Shown: positions 19,611 to 30,282, counted from the stretch's first letter. The stretch: DNA of 64,000 bases from Gracilibacillus kekensis (GCF_900143085.1 NZ_FRCZ01000001.1:372001-436000), one strand, 5' to 3'. Translations and numbers: made by a program. Notes: generated from the letters alone by a model not told the origin.

Positions 19611-20084
19611 AGTAATACGGATTAACAATAGCATTGATCAAACATAATTTCAATATAGTTAGTTATGCTTTGGGTAATGCTAGTCGCCTGTTTTGAATGG
19701 GTGAACCATGCATAATTTTAGATTTATTGAACTTTAGTTTTTCGATAATAAACAAAATACTAATCGATGAATTAGTAGATTAAACATACAAGCGGCACTT
19801 CAATATCATAAGGTAAAAAATCAAAAAATCTGAACTCTGCAAAGTTAAAAGATTGCTTTTGTTCAGATTTCAATCTAAAATTCGTATTTGTTGCTACATT
19901 ATTTCCCACTACTTTCCATTCGTTGTGTCGGTTTATAGTTGACACATGTTGAAAGAAACAAGTAATGTAAGGAACAACATTGTATAGTTCACTACCGTTG
20001 CCATAAATCAGTTCAACTCAAGGTATATATTCGCAAATCTTATATATGATAGTGTTTATATTAGATTCATATTAAAACTCTTTT
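19611..20084. other. Intergenic region with no recognised gene
   Basis: About 470 nt of AT-rich DNA. It holds the hairpin listed at 19826-19870 but no convincing reading frame or RNA. The stretch just after the cre site probably contains the kinase promoter. Confidence 0.4.
19826..19870 (-). terminator. Terminator-like hairpin downstream of the lactate permease gene
   Basis: Stem AAATCTGAAC / GTTCAGATTT with a 25-nt partly paired loop. On the minus strand it is followed by TTTTGATTTTTT. It lies 215 nt downstream of the permease stop. Confidence 0.55.
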
Positions 20085-21734
20085 CTAAAAAAACATTCCG
20101 AGTAATCCGGCAATCACCGCATAGATGATCATTGGTATTAAAGTCATTCGAATAATAAGACCCTCTTTACCTACCAATCCCACAACTGAAGCAGCTGCGA
20201 CCACATTGACAACACAAATCATATTACCAGCATTTGCGCCCATTACTTGTAAGCCGATAATGGTAGTAGGATCCAATCCTACTTGATCTGCTACTGAAAA
20301 TTGAAACAATGAAAACATCATATTACTAAAAGTAGCACTACCCGAAATAAAGGAGCCCAATGCTCCGATAAAAGGTGCCATGACAGGCCAGCTACTACCC
20401 AATAATTCAGAAGCTTGATAAGCTAATTCAACAGGCATACTTTCAAGTCCAGCATCATTTAAACCAGAGTTAATGAAAATACGGACCATCGGGACAGCAG
20501 TAAACAGCGTAATTGCCGTTCCAATTAAAGTTTTCCCTGAAGTGGATAGAGCACTTGTTAACTCTTTCATACTCATTTTATGATAGAAAAAAGTAATAAT
20601 AACCACGATGATGAATACCGTTCCTGGTAAGTATAATGGTTCAAAAATGGCTGAAATAGAAGTTCCTAAAATGTTTTCCCAGCCCATTTTGACGCTGGTT
20701 AACCAGTCTTTTAAAGGTAAAACTTCTAATCTTGTTAAAATCAGCAGAAGACCTAACAACTGATAGGGGACCCATGCTTTCCATAATGACATTTTCTTCC
20801 TTGTTTCTTCTTTTGCAATAGGTAAATTACCTAACCATTCTTTCGGCCATTTCTCACGATCAGCAAAATCCCATGTTGTCTTCGGCATAAGAAAACCTTT
20901 TTTTACAGCTAATAGGACAATGACCAAACCGAAAAGCCCACCAATAATAGAAGGAAACTCTGGTCCAATAAAAGTGGCTACAATAAAGGCAGGAACAGTA
21001 AAACTCAGACCTGCAAAAATAGCAAATGGCCACACTTTTAAGCCATCCATCCATGATTTGCTTTCGCCAAAGAAGCGGGTTAAAAGAACAACCATAATGA
21101 GTGGCATTAACGTACCTGTAATTAAATCGAATTGCATCACCTGACTGGCGATTACTTTCATATATGCACCAATCGACATGTCACCTAAAAACACAGAAAC
21201 CAGTGACGCAACACTACCGCCTTCCATTAATCCCTGCTCCACTCCTACAATAATTGGCGTACCTACAGCACCGAAAGATACTGGGCTGCTATCGGCAATT
21301 AATGCCAAAACAACAGCGGCCAATGGCGGGAAGCCGAGAACAACAAGTAATGGTGCGACAATCGCAGCAGGAGTACCAAATCCGGCAGCTCCTTCGATAA
21401 AAGCTCCAAACAGCCAGGCAATTATAATTACCTGCACACGACGGTCAGGAGTTACGCCCATGTAAAATTTTCGAATGGTATCGATAGCACCACTTTTTTG
21501 TAATGTATTCAAAAGAAGGATAGCCCCAAATACAATATAAAGAATCGAAATACCAATTAATATTCCTTCAAAAACAGAAGCAGTAATTTGTACGAAAGGC
21601 ACTTTCCAATAATAGAAAGCTAGAATAGCAGTCACAGCTAAACTAATCGGCATCGCTTTCATCGCAGGCATTCTTAATAAGACCAAAAATAAAAAAACGG
21701 CTAAAATAGGTGTTAATGCTACTAATGTCATCAT
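20085..21734 (-). CDS. lctP: L-lactate permease (LctP/LutP family)
   Basis: About 549 residues and 12 or more transmembrane helices, with family signatures near [20 protein letters not shown] and [20 protein letters not shown]. It is a proton/lactate (and glycolate) symporter in the cytoplasmic membrane. The frame is open to a GTG at 21743, but that codon is one base from the GGAG ribosome site, so ATG at 21734 is preferred. It stands alone between two terminator-like regions; no lactate dehydrogenase or lut genes are adjacent. Confidence 0.92.
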   Translation of the reverse strand: MMTLVALTPILAVFLFLVLLRMPAMKAMPISLAVTAILAFYYWKVPFVQITASVFEGILIGISILYIVFGAILLLNTLQKSGAIDTIRKFYMGVTPDRRVQVIIIAWLFGAFIEGAAGFGTPAAIVAPLLVVLGFPPLAAVVLALIADSSPVSFGAVGTPIIVGVEQGLMEGGSVASLVSVFLGDMSIGAYMKVIASQVMQFDLITGTLMPLIMVVLLTRFFGESKSWMDGLKVWPFAIFAGLSFTVPAFIVATFIGPEFPSIIGGLFGLVIVLLAVKKGFLMPKTTWDFADREKWPKEWLGNLPIAKEETRKKMSLWKAWVPYQLLGLLLILTRLEVLPLKDWLTSVKMGWENILGTSISAIFEPLYLPGTVFIIVVIITFFYHKMSMKELTSALSTSGKTLIGTAITLFTAVPMVRIFINSGLNDAGLESMPVELAYQASELLGSSWPVMAPFIGALGSFISGSATFSNMMFSLFQFSVADQVGLDPTTIIGLQVMGANAGNMICVVNVVAAASVVGLVGKEGLIIRMTLIPMIIYAVIAGLLGMFF

Positions 21735-21869
21735 GTTACACACACTCCATTTATTTCTTAATAAACTTATTGTATCACAAAATCTGTTTTAATTGTGAAT
21801 CATTTCACATATTATAAAACTTTTTTTACTGCTTTAAACTAACTTATAAAAATATTATCATAGTAGACT

Positions 21870-22718
21870 TCAGTATAGATCTTTTATTACACTTTCCCGG
21901 TAATACTGTTGCAGTTTTTTGGTGATTGGTCCTATTGGTAGTGATTGTTGATCGATTTGAACAATTGGCACAACTTCGAGTGGTGTTGCTGTCAAAAAGC
22001 ATTCATCCGCATCCTCTAATGCTTCTACTGGAAATTCCTTTTCTTCCACTTCTATATTTAATTCACCCGCTAGTTTCAATACCTTTTTTCGTGTCATACC
22101 GCCAAGTATCAAATGATTTAACGGATGGGTCAATAACTTGCCATCCTGAACCATAAAGAAATTGGATGCTCCGCATTCTCGAATAATTCCATCTCTATGC
22201 AATAACGGTTCATAATACCCCGCGCTTTGGGCTTTTGTTTTGGCTATTACATTACCTAGCAGATTTAACGATTTGATATCGCAACGAAGCCAACGGATGT
22301 CTTCCTGTAATGTCACTTTAACTCCCTGTTCCCACATTTGAAAAGGTTTATCAAATCGATCAATTGTAGCGTAATATATCGCATCCAGATCGGATTGATA
22401 AACATGATCTCTAGGTTGCAGACCTCTTGTAACCTGAAGGTACAGTTTCCCATCATCATGGAACTGATTTTTTTCAATTAGTGCTTGTAAATCAGCTATT
22501 AACGCTGATCTATCGAAAGGTGGTTGGATTCCCAATTCACGCATTGAATAATCTAATCGATCTAGATGCCATTTCAGTGAGTGAAAACGGCCATCATATA
22601 TCCGAATGACTTCATATACTCCGTCACCAAATTGATAACCTCTGTCTTCTAACGAAATCATCGCATTATCTTTTGTCCGTTCTATTATTTCATGATTCCA
22701 CAACATGTAATTAGTCAC
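21870..22718 (-). CDS. dat: D-amino acid (D-alanine) transaminase
   Basis: A 282-residue fold-type IV PLP enzyme. The Schiff-base lysine is K149 in DIKSLNLLGN, and the N-terminus has EDRGYQFGDGVYEVIR. It converts D-alanine plus 2-oxoglutarate to pyruvate and D-glutamate, supplying D-amino acids for peptidoglycan and possibly spores. The start is GTG at 22718 with GGGGGAAG 7-8 nt upstream. It is monocistronic as far as seen. Confidence 0.92.
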   Translation of the reverse strand: MTNYMLWNHEIIERTKDNAMISLEDRGYQFGDGVYEVIRIYDGRFHSLKWHLDRLDYSMRELGIQPPFDRSALIADLQALIEKNQFHDDGKLYLQVTRGLQPRDHVYQSDLDAIYYATIDRFDKPFQMWEQGVKVTLQEDIRWLRCDIKSLNLLGNVIAKTKAQSAGYYEPLLHRDGIIRECGASNFFMVQDGKLLTHPLNHLILGGMTRKKVLKLAGELNIEVEEKEFPVEALEDADECFLTATPLEVVPIVQIDQQSLPIGPITKKLQQYYRESVIKDLY

Positions 22719-22940
22719 TTTACTTCCCCCTTGTTTTGTTCCTCATTTTATCATATGTACCAAAATACCAGGAAATTTCTACTCTTTTCTTATTATATGA
22801 ATGTTAACCAAAAGAAAAAAAAGAGAAATACTCTATTTTTCTTAATTTCAAACACGTACGACTATATATACTGTTGTGTAATAACAGGCTACTACGCTAT
22901 AAATGATGTAGTCATTTTGACAGTAAATTTGTGCGTAACT

Positions 22941-23074
22941 ACCGCTACGACTTGTTCGCTTCCCTTTCCATGGGGTTTTCACTTCAGCTAACTTTTCCAA
23001 GCAAAAACCGCATGGAAAAGTGGATCTTCAGGAAAAACGATTCCCATAGGAGTGGAAGCGAACGCCTACGCTAG
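22941..23074 (-). repeat. Large imperfect palindromic intergenic repeat, copy A
   Basis: Outer arms GTTCGCTTCC (22954-22963) and GGAAGCGAAC (23054-23063) are perfectly complementary over 100 bp; inner arms ACTTTTCCA / TGGAAAAGT form a second stem. Read on the minus strand it aligns to copy B (shared GGCGTTCGCTTCCACTCC-like start, AAGATCCACTTTT centre, CCGTAGCGG-like end). Such elements are widespread intergenic repeats in Bacillaceae, from memory. Confidence 0.75.
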
Positions 23075-23189
23075 TTATAGCGCTACAATTGATGCATGAG
23101 TTTAAATAATGACACTATGCAAAATGCAGATAAAATACTATAGAAAGGTCAAAATAAAAGCTGTGACAACAGTTGTAGTATCCATTTAG

Positions 23190-23320
23190 AGCGAAGGCGT
23201 CCGTTTTCACTCCTGCGGGATATTTTTATCCTAAGATCCACTTTTTAAGCGAATTTTGCTTAAAAAGTTAGCTTAGGGTAAAAACCCGCGGAAAGGGAAA
23301 CGGGCAAGCCGTAGCGGTTG
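23190..23320 (+). repeat. Large imperfect palindromic intergenic repeat, copy B
   Basis: A nested hairpin: perfect inner stem CTTTTTAAGC / GCTTAAAAAG (23241-23250, 23258-23267), then CCTAAG / CTTAGG, then GCGGG / CCCGC and CCGTTTTC / GGGAAACGG. It lies in inverted orientation to copy A with about 115 nt between. It has no coding potential. Confidence 0.75.
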
Positions 23321-23387
23321 CAAAGCATATATAAAATCTCATAATTACCACTTCAGTTATTGCACAGTTTCATCCTAATACACATTG

Positions 23388-23429
23388 AAATCCAAACGAT
23401 TCGACTGTTTATTTGAATCGTTTGGATTT
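23388..23429 (+). terminator. 15-bp inverted repeat near the pullulanase 3' end
   Basis: Perfect stem AAATCCAAACGATTC / GAATCGTTTGGATTT with a 12-nt loop. The T-run follows on the plus strand, but the only nearby gene end is the minus-strand pullulanase 45 nt away. It may work as a stabilising 3' hairpin on that side. Confidence 0.6.
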
Positions 23430-23473
23430 TTCTTATTATACTATTCTTTTGTCCAAAGCGCCTATTAGAAAAT

Positions 23474-26400
23474 TCAGTTCCTGCGTTTAATAATGAGAAT
23501 ACCACCAGCTATGACCAGCATTATTAAACCAATTGCCAAATACATGTACATATTTGTTGCTGTATCTGGTAACTTTGATTCATTTTCACTTTCTAGTATG
23601 TCTTGCTCTACTTCCACCACCGTAAACGTACTAAAATGATCTACATCAAAGGTAAAAGTACTATCCTGTTCATTATAAGTCCCTTCATAATATTTAAAAC
23701 TTCCATCATCAGCTAAATACATGCCTCTTAGTTTTGAGGGATCTCCTATTAAACTACTCTCCACATTAAAACGAAGTGTGACAGGTGGGTCAAAGGTTGA
23801 AATTGCCTTCCCATCCTCATCTGTAACATCGAAGGAAAAGACAGGGCTAACTAACTGCACGCCGTCTTCTAATTCCATTGGTACATTTTTTCTTTCTATT
23901 CCTAACCGAATCCCTTTTCCATTTGCGTTTTGGAGAGGAAGGGAGACTTGCACACCATCTCGTTTTACCACTAAAGGCAGATCATCATACTTTTCTATTT
24001 CTTCTTTGGATAACAATACACTAATTCGATCTTCTTTATCTTCTTCTTCAGATGCTTCCACAAAAACTTTCTTTAAGCCTAGTGCTTTTTCAAAGGCATG
24101 TTTAGGAATGCGGATCTCTTTACCAGGATTTCCTGGGATGGATGGTTTTTGTTTCTTCCCTTTTCCAGGATCCACAGGTTTTTCTTCTGAATCCTCATCT
24201 GTATCTGGATTTTTCGGTTTTTCTTCATCGGGCTGTTCTGTTTTATCAGCTATACGAATCACAACAGAGGTTAGTGCGTCTATTTCTAATCCAGTCTCAG
24301 TTATGGACACACCTTGAGGTTGTTCAATTTCAGCTACACCTGCCTGATTACCGTCAACTACTACTTCACCACTAGTTAAATCTTCAGCCAAAGAGAGGTT
24401 TCTGGTTTGGTTGTCTGCATTAACAAAAACATAATAAACTTCATCTGATGTTGAATTTTCAGCTCGATAGCCTATGATTAAATCTTCATCCGCAATTTCT
24501 GGTGCCTCTACTAGTGTTACTTTTTCTTTTACGTCCTCCATCGTAGCTAATCGGAATGCATCAGTAGAACGTCTTAATTCAATTAATCCTTTTGTATAGG
24601 CAAGGGTCTTAGTCTCAATCGGATATTCTTGTGAATTAGTAGCTTTTTCCCAATCAAACATGTTAATTGCATCTGTTGCATCATAGGAATCATGAATAAA
24701 ATATGGATACTCAAAGGGTACCCCATTTTCATCCGTTAAGAACGTAGACTTATAAGGAGCTTCAGTTACTTCAGTTTTATATTCCTCATCTCTGAATTGC
24801 TTTGTTCGTCCATATTCTTGTCCGGCATGAATAAATGGCGTACCTTGTGAAGTCAACACCATTAAATTTCCTAATCGAATACGTTGGTGAATTTCTTCTG
24901 CATGATCTTTTGGATCTTTTTTGATCGATTGTGCAATCACATCATGTAATGTTAAATTATCGTGTGCGGCAATATATGGGACAACGTCTCCAGGATCATC
25001 TGCTGTAAAGTTACCTGGATTAGCCGTCACATTATTAAAAATAGTTTCAATACTTCGAGCTCCACCTGTTATAAATCGAGGTTGGCCCTCACTGCCAAAT
25101 CCTGATTTCAGTTCGTTCCGGAACTCATCAGAGAACGAAGCTACACTATCGGTATGCTCCATCCAGTCTTGATCTGCTGGTTGTACATCTGGATAATTTT
25201 CATCTCCCGCAAATGTTCTCCAGCCCTCACCAATCATGATAATATTTGGATTTAATGCTTTTGCTTCATCATAAGCTAGTTGGATACTTTCCGCATCATG
25301 ATCCCCCATCATATCAAAACGAAATCCATCGACCTTAAATTCATCGACCCAATATTTAACAGAGTCAACTAATATACGTCTTGCCATTTTATGCGTCGTA
25401 CCTAGACGACCACCACCAAAGCTTTCACGAGAACTTCCGTCTGCATTCATAAAATGATAATAATTCGGCTCTAAATCTTCAAACAAATGGACCTGAGCTG
25501 TATGATTGTATACGACATCTAGAATTACTCCCATATCACGACTATGAATTTCATCAATCAGATTTTTAAATTCTTCGATTCGTTTTGCTGGATCATTCGG
25601 ATCTTCTGAATACATACCAGTTAACGAAAAATAGCTTTGGGGATCATAGCCCCAGTTATAATTATTTTCAGAAGCAGACCAATCTAATAATCTATCCCCT
25701 TTGTTTTGTTCATTTGCAAAATAATAACTCATCACAGGTAGCAATTGAACATGTGTGACACCTAAGTCCTCAATATAGTCTAATTTTTCAACAAAAGATG
25801 CAAATGTCCCAAATTCAGCTTCTAAATCTTCATCGATAGAAGGATCTGAAGTAAAATCGCGAACATGAATTTCATAAATAATCGCATCTTCTCGTTTTTT
25901 GAATCCCTCGATATTTGCATACTCTAATTCGGGCCCAATCGCTCCTGGATCAACTATGGCAGCTTTTCCTACACTGTGTTCCTGGTTATCACTATTCCAT
26001 GCTGCCATTGATTTTGCGTAAGGATCTAACGCAAGAACGGTTTCTCCCTCCCGTTCAATGGCAAAATGATAATAATAACCCGTAATATTATCTAACCCTG
26101 TCGTTTCCTTGCTTAAATCTGCTTGCCATACTCCTTTATCACCTTTTACCATTTCAATATTATCTTTCACAATCTGCTCCTGATCATTTTTATCATAAAG
26201 TATGACCGAAACTTTGTCTGCACTAGGTGACCACAACTTCAATGTAGCATGTGATTCATCATGTAAAGTCAGTCCAAGATCACCATCATAACCATACATT
26301 TCATCTTTTAATCTCCAGCCGATATCAGCTATTACTTCTCTTCCATTATGTGTAATTGTAAAAGGCGCTTTTTCTAAAGCAAACGAGCCGTCAATCGTTA

Positions 26401-29400
26401 CCGTATGGTTTTCGTTTGAAATTGAGAGAGAAGTAAATTCTATTTTGTTTCCTTCTTTATCCCTAACTTCTATTTCCCCGGGGAGAACCTCTTCATCAAG
26501 TTCTGCTACAGAGTTGAATCTAAGTTCCAGTTTTTGATCAGAGATCACCTCACCATATAATAATCCTTCTTCCTTTACAAAGTAAGGATTGGTATATACC
26601 GTATCATCTCCACTACGGACAAAGATTTGGGTATGTTCATTTAAATCATCGAAGGATAGATCCCCTGAGTGCCATCCTGTTTCATTATTCAAAAACAAGA
26701 AATTTATTAAATTAGGATCCTCTGCTAACGGCAGGTCAAAATATGACCCTTTCAAACCTAATCTTTGATCAGATAGGAAATGGGCTCCATTAGGCCAATC
26801 GGTTGTAGCTTCGGCGACATTTCCCCATGTCCATAGCCCAACATTATTATAAGATGAATCCTCCTGATAAAAATTCACACGAAGCTTTCCATCTTCTTTA
26901 TTCAATGGTGGATATAAATAGACCTCATAATTATCATTCAACCAAATTTCATTCATCTCTGGTGACAAGATATCGACAAAGATATCGCCTGATAGATTAT
27001 CGCCATTTGTATGATTTATAAGAAAGCCAATTTTCTCAGGATTTTCACTCATTTCGATATCAACAAATCGCCCATACTCTGTTTGGTTCTGCTTATCAAA
27101 AGCAAGTGCAGCATTTGGCCATTCCCCTAATGTTTCAGAAGGAGATACGACATCTTCCCATACCCATAGCCCTAATTCGTCAAAATCATGTTCATTTCCC
27201 GGGAAATGAACACGAAGATGGTTATCTGGTATTTCCGCTACATCAGGTAACTCCACATTTTCTGCTTCAGATAATATATCTCCATCTGAAGTCGTTAACA
27301 ATGCTGTACCACCATCTGATTTGGCTGGCAGTTTTATCGTAATTTGATGATTTCCTTCTCCTGTTGTGTTTGCTTCATAAGTAATCTCTTGATAGTGATC
27401 TGTTATGGTAACATCTTCATTTTCGACATTTACGGTAATCGTTTGTTTTGATTCTGCCACATTTAGAGCTACATAAATATTTTCATTTTGGAAGGATCGT
27501 TCGAACATCAAATATTGATCTTGATCAGACCCTGCCAATTTCTGTCTGGAACCTTTGGCGAAAATATCCGAAAAGTTATTTCGAAAATCTATTACTTTCT
27601 GATAATGTTGTAAAATGTCATTATCTTCTATATTGTTCCAGTCTAAGTCATAGCGATTGTCATATTCAGGCCAGTTATTTGCACCGGATTGCCCCAACTC
27701 TTCACCATAATAAATGACAGGTTGACCTTTTGCCGTCATTTGCAAGGATGATGCCACTTTGAATTTCCCTTCATCACCGTTAAGACTGTATAAAAAACCA
27801 TCTTCATCGTGGCTGCCTAAAAATTGTCCAAGTAATCCTGCAGTATCTATACTATCATTACGTACCATTAAAGCTTCATTTGCACTTTCTAAGCTACCAT
27901 TGACAAAATGTTTTGCCGTTTCCTTAAATTCAAAATCTAACAGGGAGTCCATCATTCCTGAATTTAGATATCCTTGGTCATCAGATTTACCAGCACCCCA
28001 AGCTTCACCAATTAATTGGAAGTCTTGTTTGATTTTTGTTAATTCATTACGAAAATGCTGCCATGTCGTTCCATCCACATGTTTAACCGTATCTATCCTG
28101 TAGGAAGCTAGTGAATTTCCATTAGCTGTTGTTGACTTTTCTACCCAGCTCTTTTGCCATACAACCAATTCTTCACGGATACTCGATTCTTCCGTTATAA
28201 AATCTGGAAGACCAGACAATTCCATACCTTCATCTCCAGAACCTGACTTATCACGAAGCATTCCCTCAAATCGTGAGCGATCTTCGTCTGTCGGATAACC
28301 ATCTGGCACTTCCATATCCAAAGCATCCTCTGTTTTTAATCCATACCCGGTATGATTTAATACAACATCAGCCATAATCTTGATTTCACGTTCTGCTGCT
28401 GCATCGATTAATGTATGAAATTCATCTAGTGTCCCAAGATGCGGATTCAATTCTTCAAAATCTTTTGCCCAATAACCATGGTAAGCAAAATAAGATCCTT
28501 CTGAAGCATTATAATTTACGTCATACCCGACATTCTCCACTATTGGTGTAATCCAGATTGTATTGACACCAAGCTCATCTAAATAGTCCAATTGCTCTGT
28601 TACCCCTTTAAAGTCACCACCTTGATAAGTACCACGAGGATTATCATAATCTTCGTAATTCAAATCATATGGATCATTATTGGAGGGATCACCATCATAG
28701 AATCGATCGGTTAACATAAAGTATATAATTGACTCATCCCAGTCTGTCGTATTGTCACCTATTTCTCGAGGCGATACCGTTGCAGTCACTTCCGTTGTAT
28801 ATGTACCACCTTCCGCATCCACTGCAGTGACAGGAATTATTTTCTCACCTGGTGTTATATCATGCTTTACAGATAATGTTACTTCGTTTAACTCTGGTGA
28901 GATATTTAGCCGATCTGTTCCACCCAAAGCAGTCGTGTCTGCATAGATAGAATGGATATCCATTTCCGAATTATTTGTAATATCAACAGACAATACTGTA
29001 TGCTCATTATAGTTAAATGACTTATTGACTTGACCTTGTATTGTTATATCATGTTCCCCGTCTTGTTCATCAGGTGCTTCTTCTTCTTCTGGTGAAACAA
29101 AATAAGGATTCGTAAATACTTCTTCAAGTCCTTCTTTCAAGAAAATTTGTCGATGCTGATCTAACTCATCAAAAGTAAGATCACCAGATTGATCTATATT
29201 TTCTTCTACACGTTCGACTAGCAAAAACCCAATCGTTCCCGGGTCAGCATTGAGTGGTATATCTACATATGCACCATATTTACCTACAATTTGATCAGAA
29301 AAGGGATGTGCATCCATTGGCCAATTTTCACCATTTGAAGGTGTGGCAACATCACCCCACGTCCATAGCCCCCATGGTTCATATGACGCGTCGTCTGTTT

Positions 29401-29878
29401 GGAAATGTACGCGTACTACTTCTTCCTCAAATTCAACAGGTTCATAATAATAAACATTTCCTTCCGTGCTAAGCCATACTTCGTTCATTTCATCTGATAA
29501 AATATCAATAGATATATCTTCTGTGATATCCTCTCCAGCTTTGTTATTAATCTTTAAACCGATTGTTTCTGCATCCTCTGTTACAGATACATCAATATAG
29601 GCTCCATAATCGTCTGTGCCTCCTTCTTCAAACCAGGTACCATTTGGCCAATCACCTGTTTCATCTGAAGGTGATGTAACATCTCCCCACAACCATGCCC
29701 CAATTTCAGATAAATCATGATCTCCATTATCATAATGAATTCTTAAGAAACCTTCATTTACTGATTCTTGCTCTGTTTGTTCAGCTGAGACATGATAAAC
29801 AGGTGCTAAACCAGAAAATAAACTTAGGAACATGACACCAATCATCAAAACTACTGAGGCTTGCTTTACTTTCTTCAT
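23474..29878 (-). CDS. Cell-wall-anchored bifunctional alpha-amylase/type I pullulanase
   Basis: A 2134-residue exoenzyme. In order: signal peptide (1-32); two CBM41-like modules (about 44-265); an Ig-like stretch; a GH13 amylase domain (about 380-860) with triad D596 (YRIDTVKHVD), E625 (IGEAWG) and D691 (GSHDEDG); two more CBM41-like modules (about 880-1105); pullulanase N-domains/CBM48; a type I pullulanase domain with YNWGYDP near 1404 and triad D1522, E1551 and D1640; a Pro/Lys/Asp linker near 1900; and sorting signal LPDTA (2103-2107), a membrane helix and KRRN. It should degrade starch, glycogen and pullulan at the surface. The LPDTA form fits class D sortases. Cre-like sites are upstream. 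Confidence 0.95.
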   Translation of the reverse strand: MKKVKQASVVLMIGVMFLSLFSGLAPVYHVSAEQTEQESVNEGFLRIHYDNGDHDLSEIGAWLWGDVTSPSDETGDWPNGTWFEEGGTDDYGAYIDVSVTEDAETIGLKINNKAGEDITEDISIDILSDEMNEVWLSTEGNVYYYEPVEFEEEVVRVHFQTDDASYEPWGLWTWGDVATPSNGENWPMDAHPFSDQIVGKYGAYVDIPLNADPGTIGFLLVERVEENIDQSGDLTFDELDQHRQIFLKEGLEEVFTNPYFVSPEEEEAPDEQDGEHDITIQGQVNKSFNYNEHTVLSVDITNNSEMDIHSIYADTTALGGTDRLNISPELNEVTLSVKHDITPGEKIIPVTAVDAEGGTYTTEVTATVSPREIGDNTTDWDESIIYFMLTDRFYDGDPSNNDPYDLNYEDYDNPRGTYQGGDFKGVTEQLDYLDELGVNTIWITPIVENVGYDVNYNASEGSYFAYHGYWAKDFEELNPHLGTLDEFHTLIDAAAEREIKIMADVVLNHTGYGLKTEDALDMEVPDGYPTDEDRSRFEGMLRDKSGSGDEGMELSGLPDFITEESSIREELVVWQKSWVEKSTTANGNSLASYRIDTVKHVDGTTWQHFRNELTKIKQDFQLIGEAWGAGKSDDQGYLNSGMMDSLLDFEFKETAKHFVNGSLESANEALMVRNDSIDTAGLLGQFLGSHDEDGFLYSLNGDEGKFKVASSLQMTAKGQPVIYYGEELGQSGANNWPEYDNRYDLDWNNIEDNDILQHYQKVIDFRNNFSDIFAKGSRQKLAGSDQDQYLMFERSFQNENIYVALNVAESKQTITVNVENEDVTITDHYQEITYEANTTGEGNHQITIKLPAKSDGGTALLTTSDGDILSEAENVELPDVAEIPDNHLRVHFPGNEHDFDELGLWVWEDVVSPSETLGEWPNAALAFDKQNQTEYGRFVDIEMSENPEKIGFLINHTNGDNLSGDIFVDILSPEMNEIWLNDNYEVYLYPPLNKEDGKLRVNFYQEDSSYNNVGLWTWGNVAEATTDWPNGAHFLSDQRLGLKGSYFDLPLAEDPNLINFLFLNNETGWHSGDLSFDDLNEHTQIFVRSGDDTVYTNPYFVKEEGLLYGEVISDQKLELRFNSVAELDEEVLPGEIEVRDKEGNKIEFTSLSISNENHTVTIDGSFALEKAPFTITHNGREVIADIGWRLKDEMYGYDGDLGLTLHDESHATLKLWSPSADKVSVILYDKNDQEQIVKDNIEMVKGDKGVWQADLSKETTGLDNITGYYYHFAIEREGETVLALDPYAKSMAAWNSDNQEHSVGKAAIVDPGAIGPELEYANIEGFKKREDAIIYEIHVRDFTSDPSIDEDLEAEFGTFASFVEKLDYIEDLGVTHVQLLPVMSYYFANEQNKGDRLLDWSASENNYNWGYDPQSYFSLTGMYSEDPNDPAKRIEEFKNLIDEIHSRDMGVILDVVYNHTAQVHLFEDLEPNYYHFMNADGSSRESFGGGRLGTTHKMARRILVDSVKYWVDEFKVDGFRFDMMGDHDAESIQLAYDEAKALNPNIIMIGEGWRTFAGDENYPDVQPADQDWMEHTDSVASFSDEFRNELKSGFGSEGQPRFITGGARSIETIFNNVTANPGNFTADDPGDVVPYIAAHDNLTLHDVIAQSIKKDPKDHAEEIHQRIRLGNLMVLTSQGTPFIHAGQEYGRTKQFRDEEYKTEVTEAPYKSTFLTDENGVPFEYPYFIHDSYDATDAINMFDWEKATNSQEYPIETKTLAYTKGLIELRRSTDAFRLATMEDVKEKVTLVEAPEIADEDLIIGYRAENSTSDEVYYVFVNADNQTRNLSLAEDLTSGEVVVDGNQAGVAEIEQPQGVSITETGLEIDALTSVVIRIADKTEQPDEEKPKNPDTDEDSEEKPVDPGKGKKQKPSIPGNPGKEIRIPKHAFEKALGLKKVFVEASEEEDKEDRISVLLSKEEIEKYDDLPLVVKRDGVQVSLPLQNANGKGIRLGIERKNVPMELEDGVQLVSPVFSFDVTDEDGKAISTFDPPVTLRFNVESSLIGDPSKLRGMYLADDGSFKYYEGTYNEQDSTFTFDVDHFSTFTVVEVEQDILESENESKLPDTATNMYMYLAIGLIMLVIAGGILIIKRRN

Positions 29879-29903
29879 TCAACCATTTCCCTCCTTATTA
29901 TTT

Positions 29904-30007
29904 GTGCAACTTTCGTGCAAATTTATGCAAAGTTAAGAAAACGTTTGCACTAATATTAAAAATAAAAATTGCACATAATTTTAATTATATTTGTGCAATC
30001 GTTTTCT
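29904..30007. promoter_or_regulatory. Cluster of TGCAA half-sites with two cre/LacI-type operators
   Basis: AGAAAACGTTTGCA (29936-29949) and TGCAATCGTTTTCT (29994-30007) are two near-cre sequences in opposite orientation. Three more TGCAA half-sites at 29905, 29916 and 29926 are spaced 10-11 bp apart, and TTGCA occurs at about 29969. They lie 27-130 nt upstream of the pullulanase start. Control by CcpA and/or a MalR-like repressor is inferred. Confidence 0.6.
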
Positions 30008-30203
30008 TTATTAATATACAATATTATTTTTGAAAGCGCAACCACTTTTTAAATCATATAAATACTTCCATTGTCATCGTAGGATACATTCAGTAACTCA
30101 CGCCTAAGCTTGTTCATAATTTTTAGCTTTTGGTGATTGTTACGTAAAAACAGTCCGTGGTGGGATCTGTTCCAGAAGTTCTATTGTAATTGGATAATAG
30201 TAG
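30008..30203. other. Intergenic DNA with possible degraded coding traces
   Basis: No intact gene is visible. On the minus strand a short frame near 30055-30125 reads MNKLRRELLNVSYDDNG and stops, which looks like a leftover protein end, but the source cannot be named. Confidence 0.2.
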
Positions 30204-30230
30204 AAAAATCCGAACCAAGTTCGGATTTTT
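30204..30230. terminator. Strong 12-bp hairpin with T-runs on both strands
   Basis: Perfect stem AAAAATCCGAAC / GTTCGGATTTTT with a 3-nt loop. It could end transcription in either direction, although on the minus strand it precedes the pullulanase promoter region. Confidence 0.7.
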
Positions 30231-30231
30231 C

Positions 30232-30282
30232 CTTTCTTGCATTTGAGGCTGTTCTTCTTGCAGTTTTCCTCTTCTTCTTGCA
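30232..30282. repeat. CTTCTTGCA short repeat, first locus
   Basis: Three copies of (C/T)TTCTTGCA spaced about 20-21 bp, directly after the terminator. The same motif forms a larger array at 52864-52951. Confidence 0.6.

Noticed and set aside
23721-24317. 198-codon plus-strand frame inside the pullulanase gene
   Set aside because: It is antisense to a region with a clear protein signal (linker and C-terminal domain), is Ser-rich from complementing acidic codons, and has no ribosome site.
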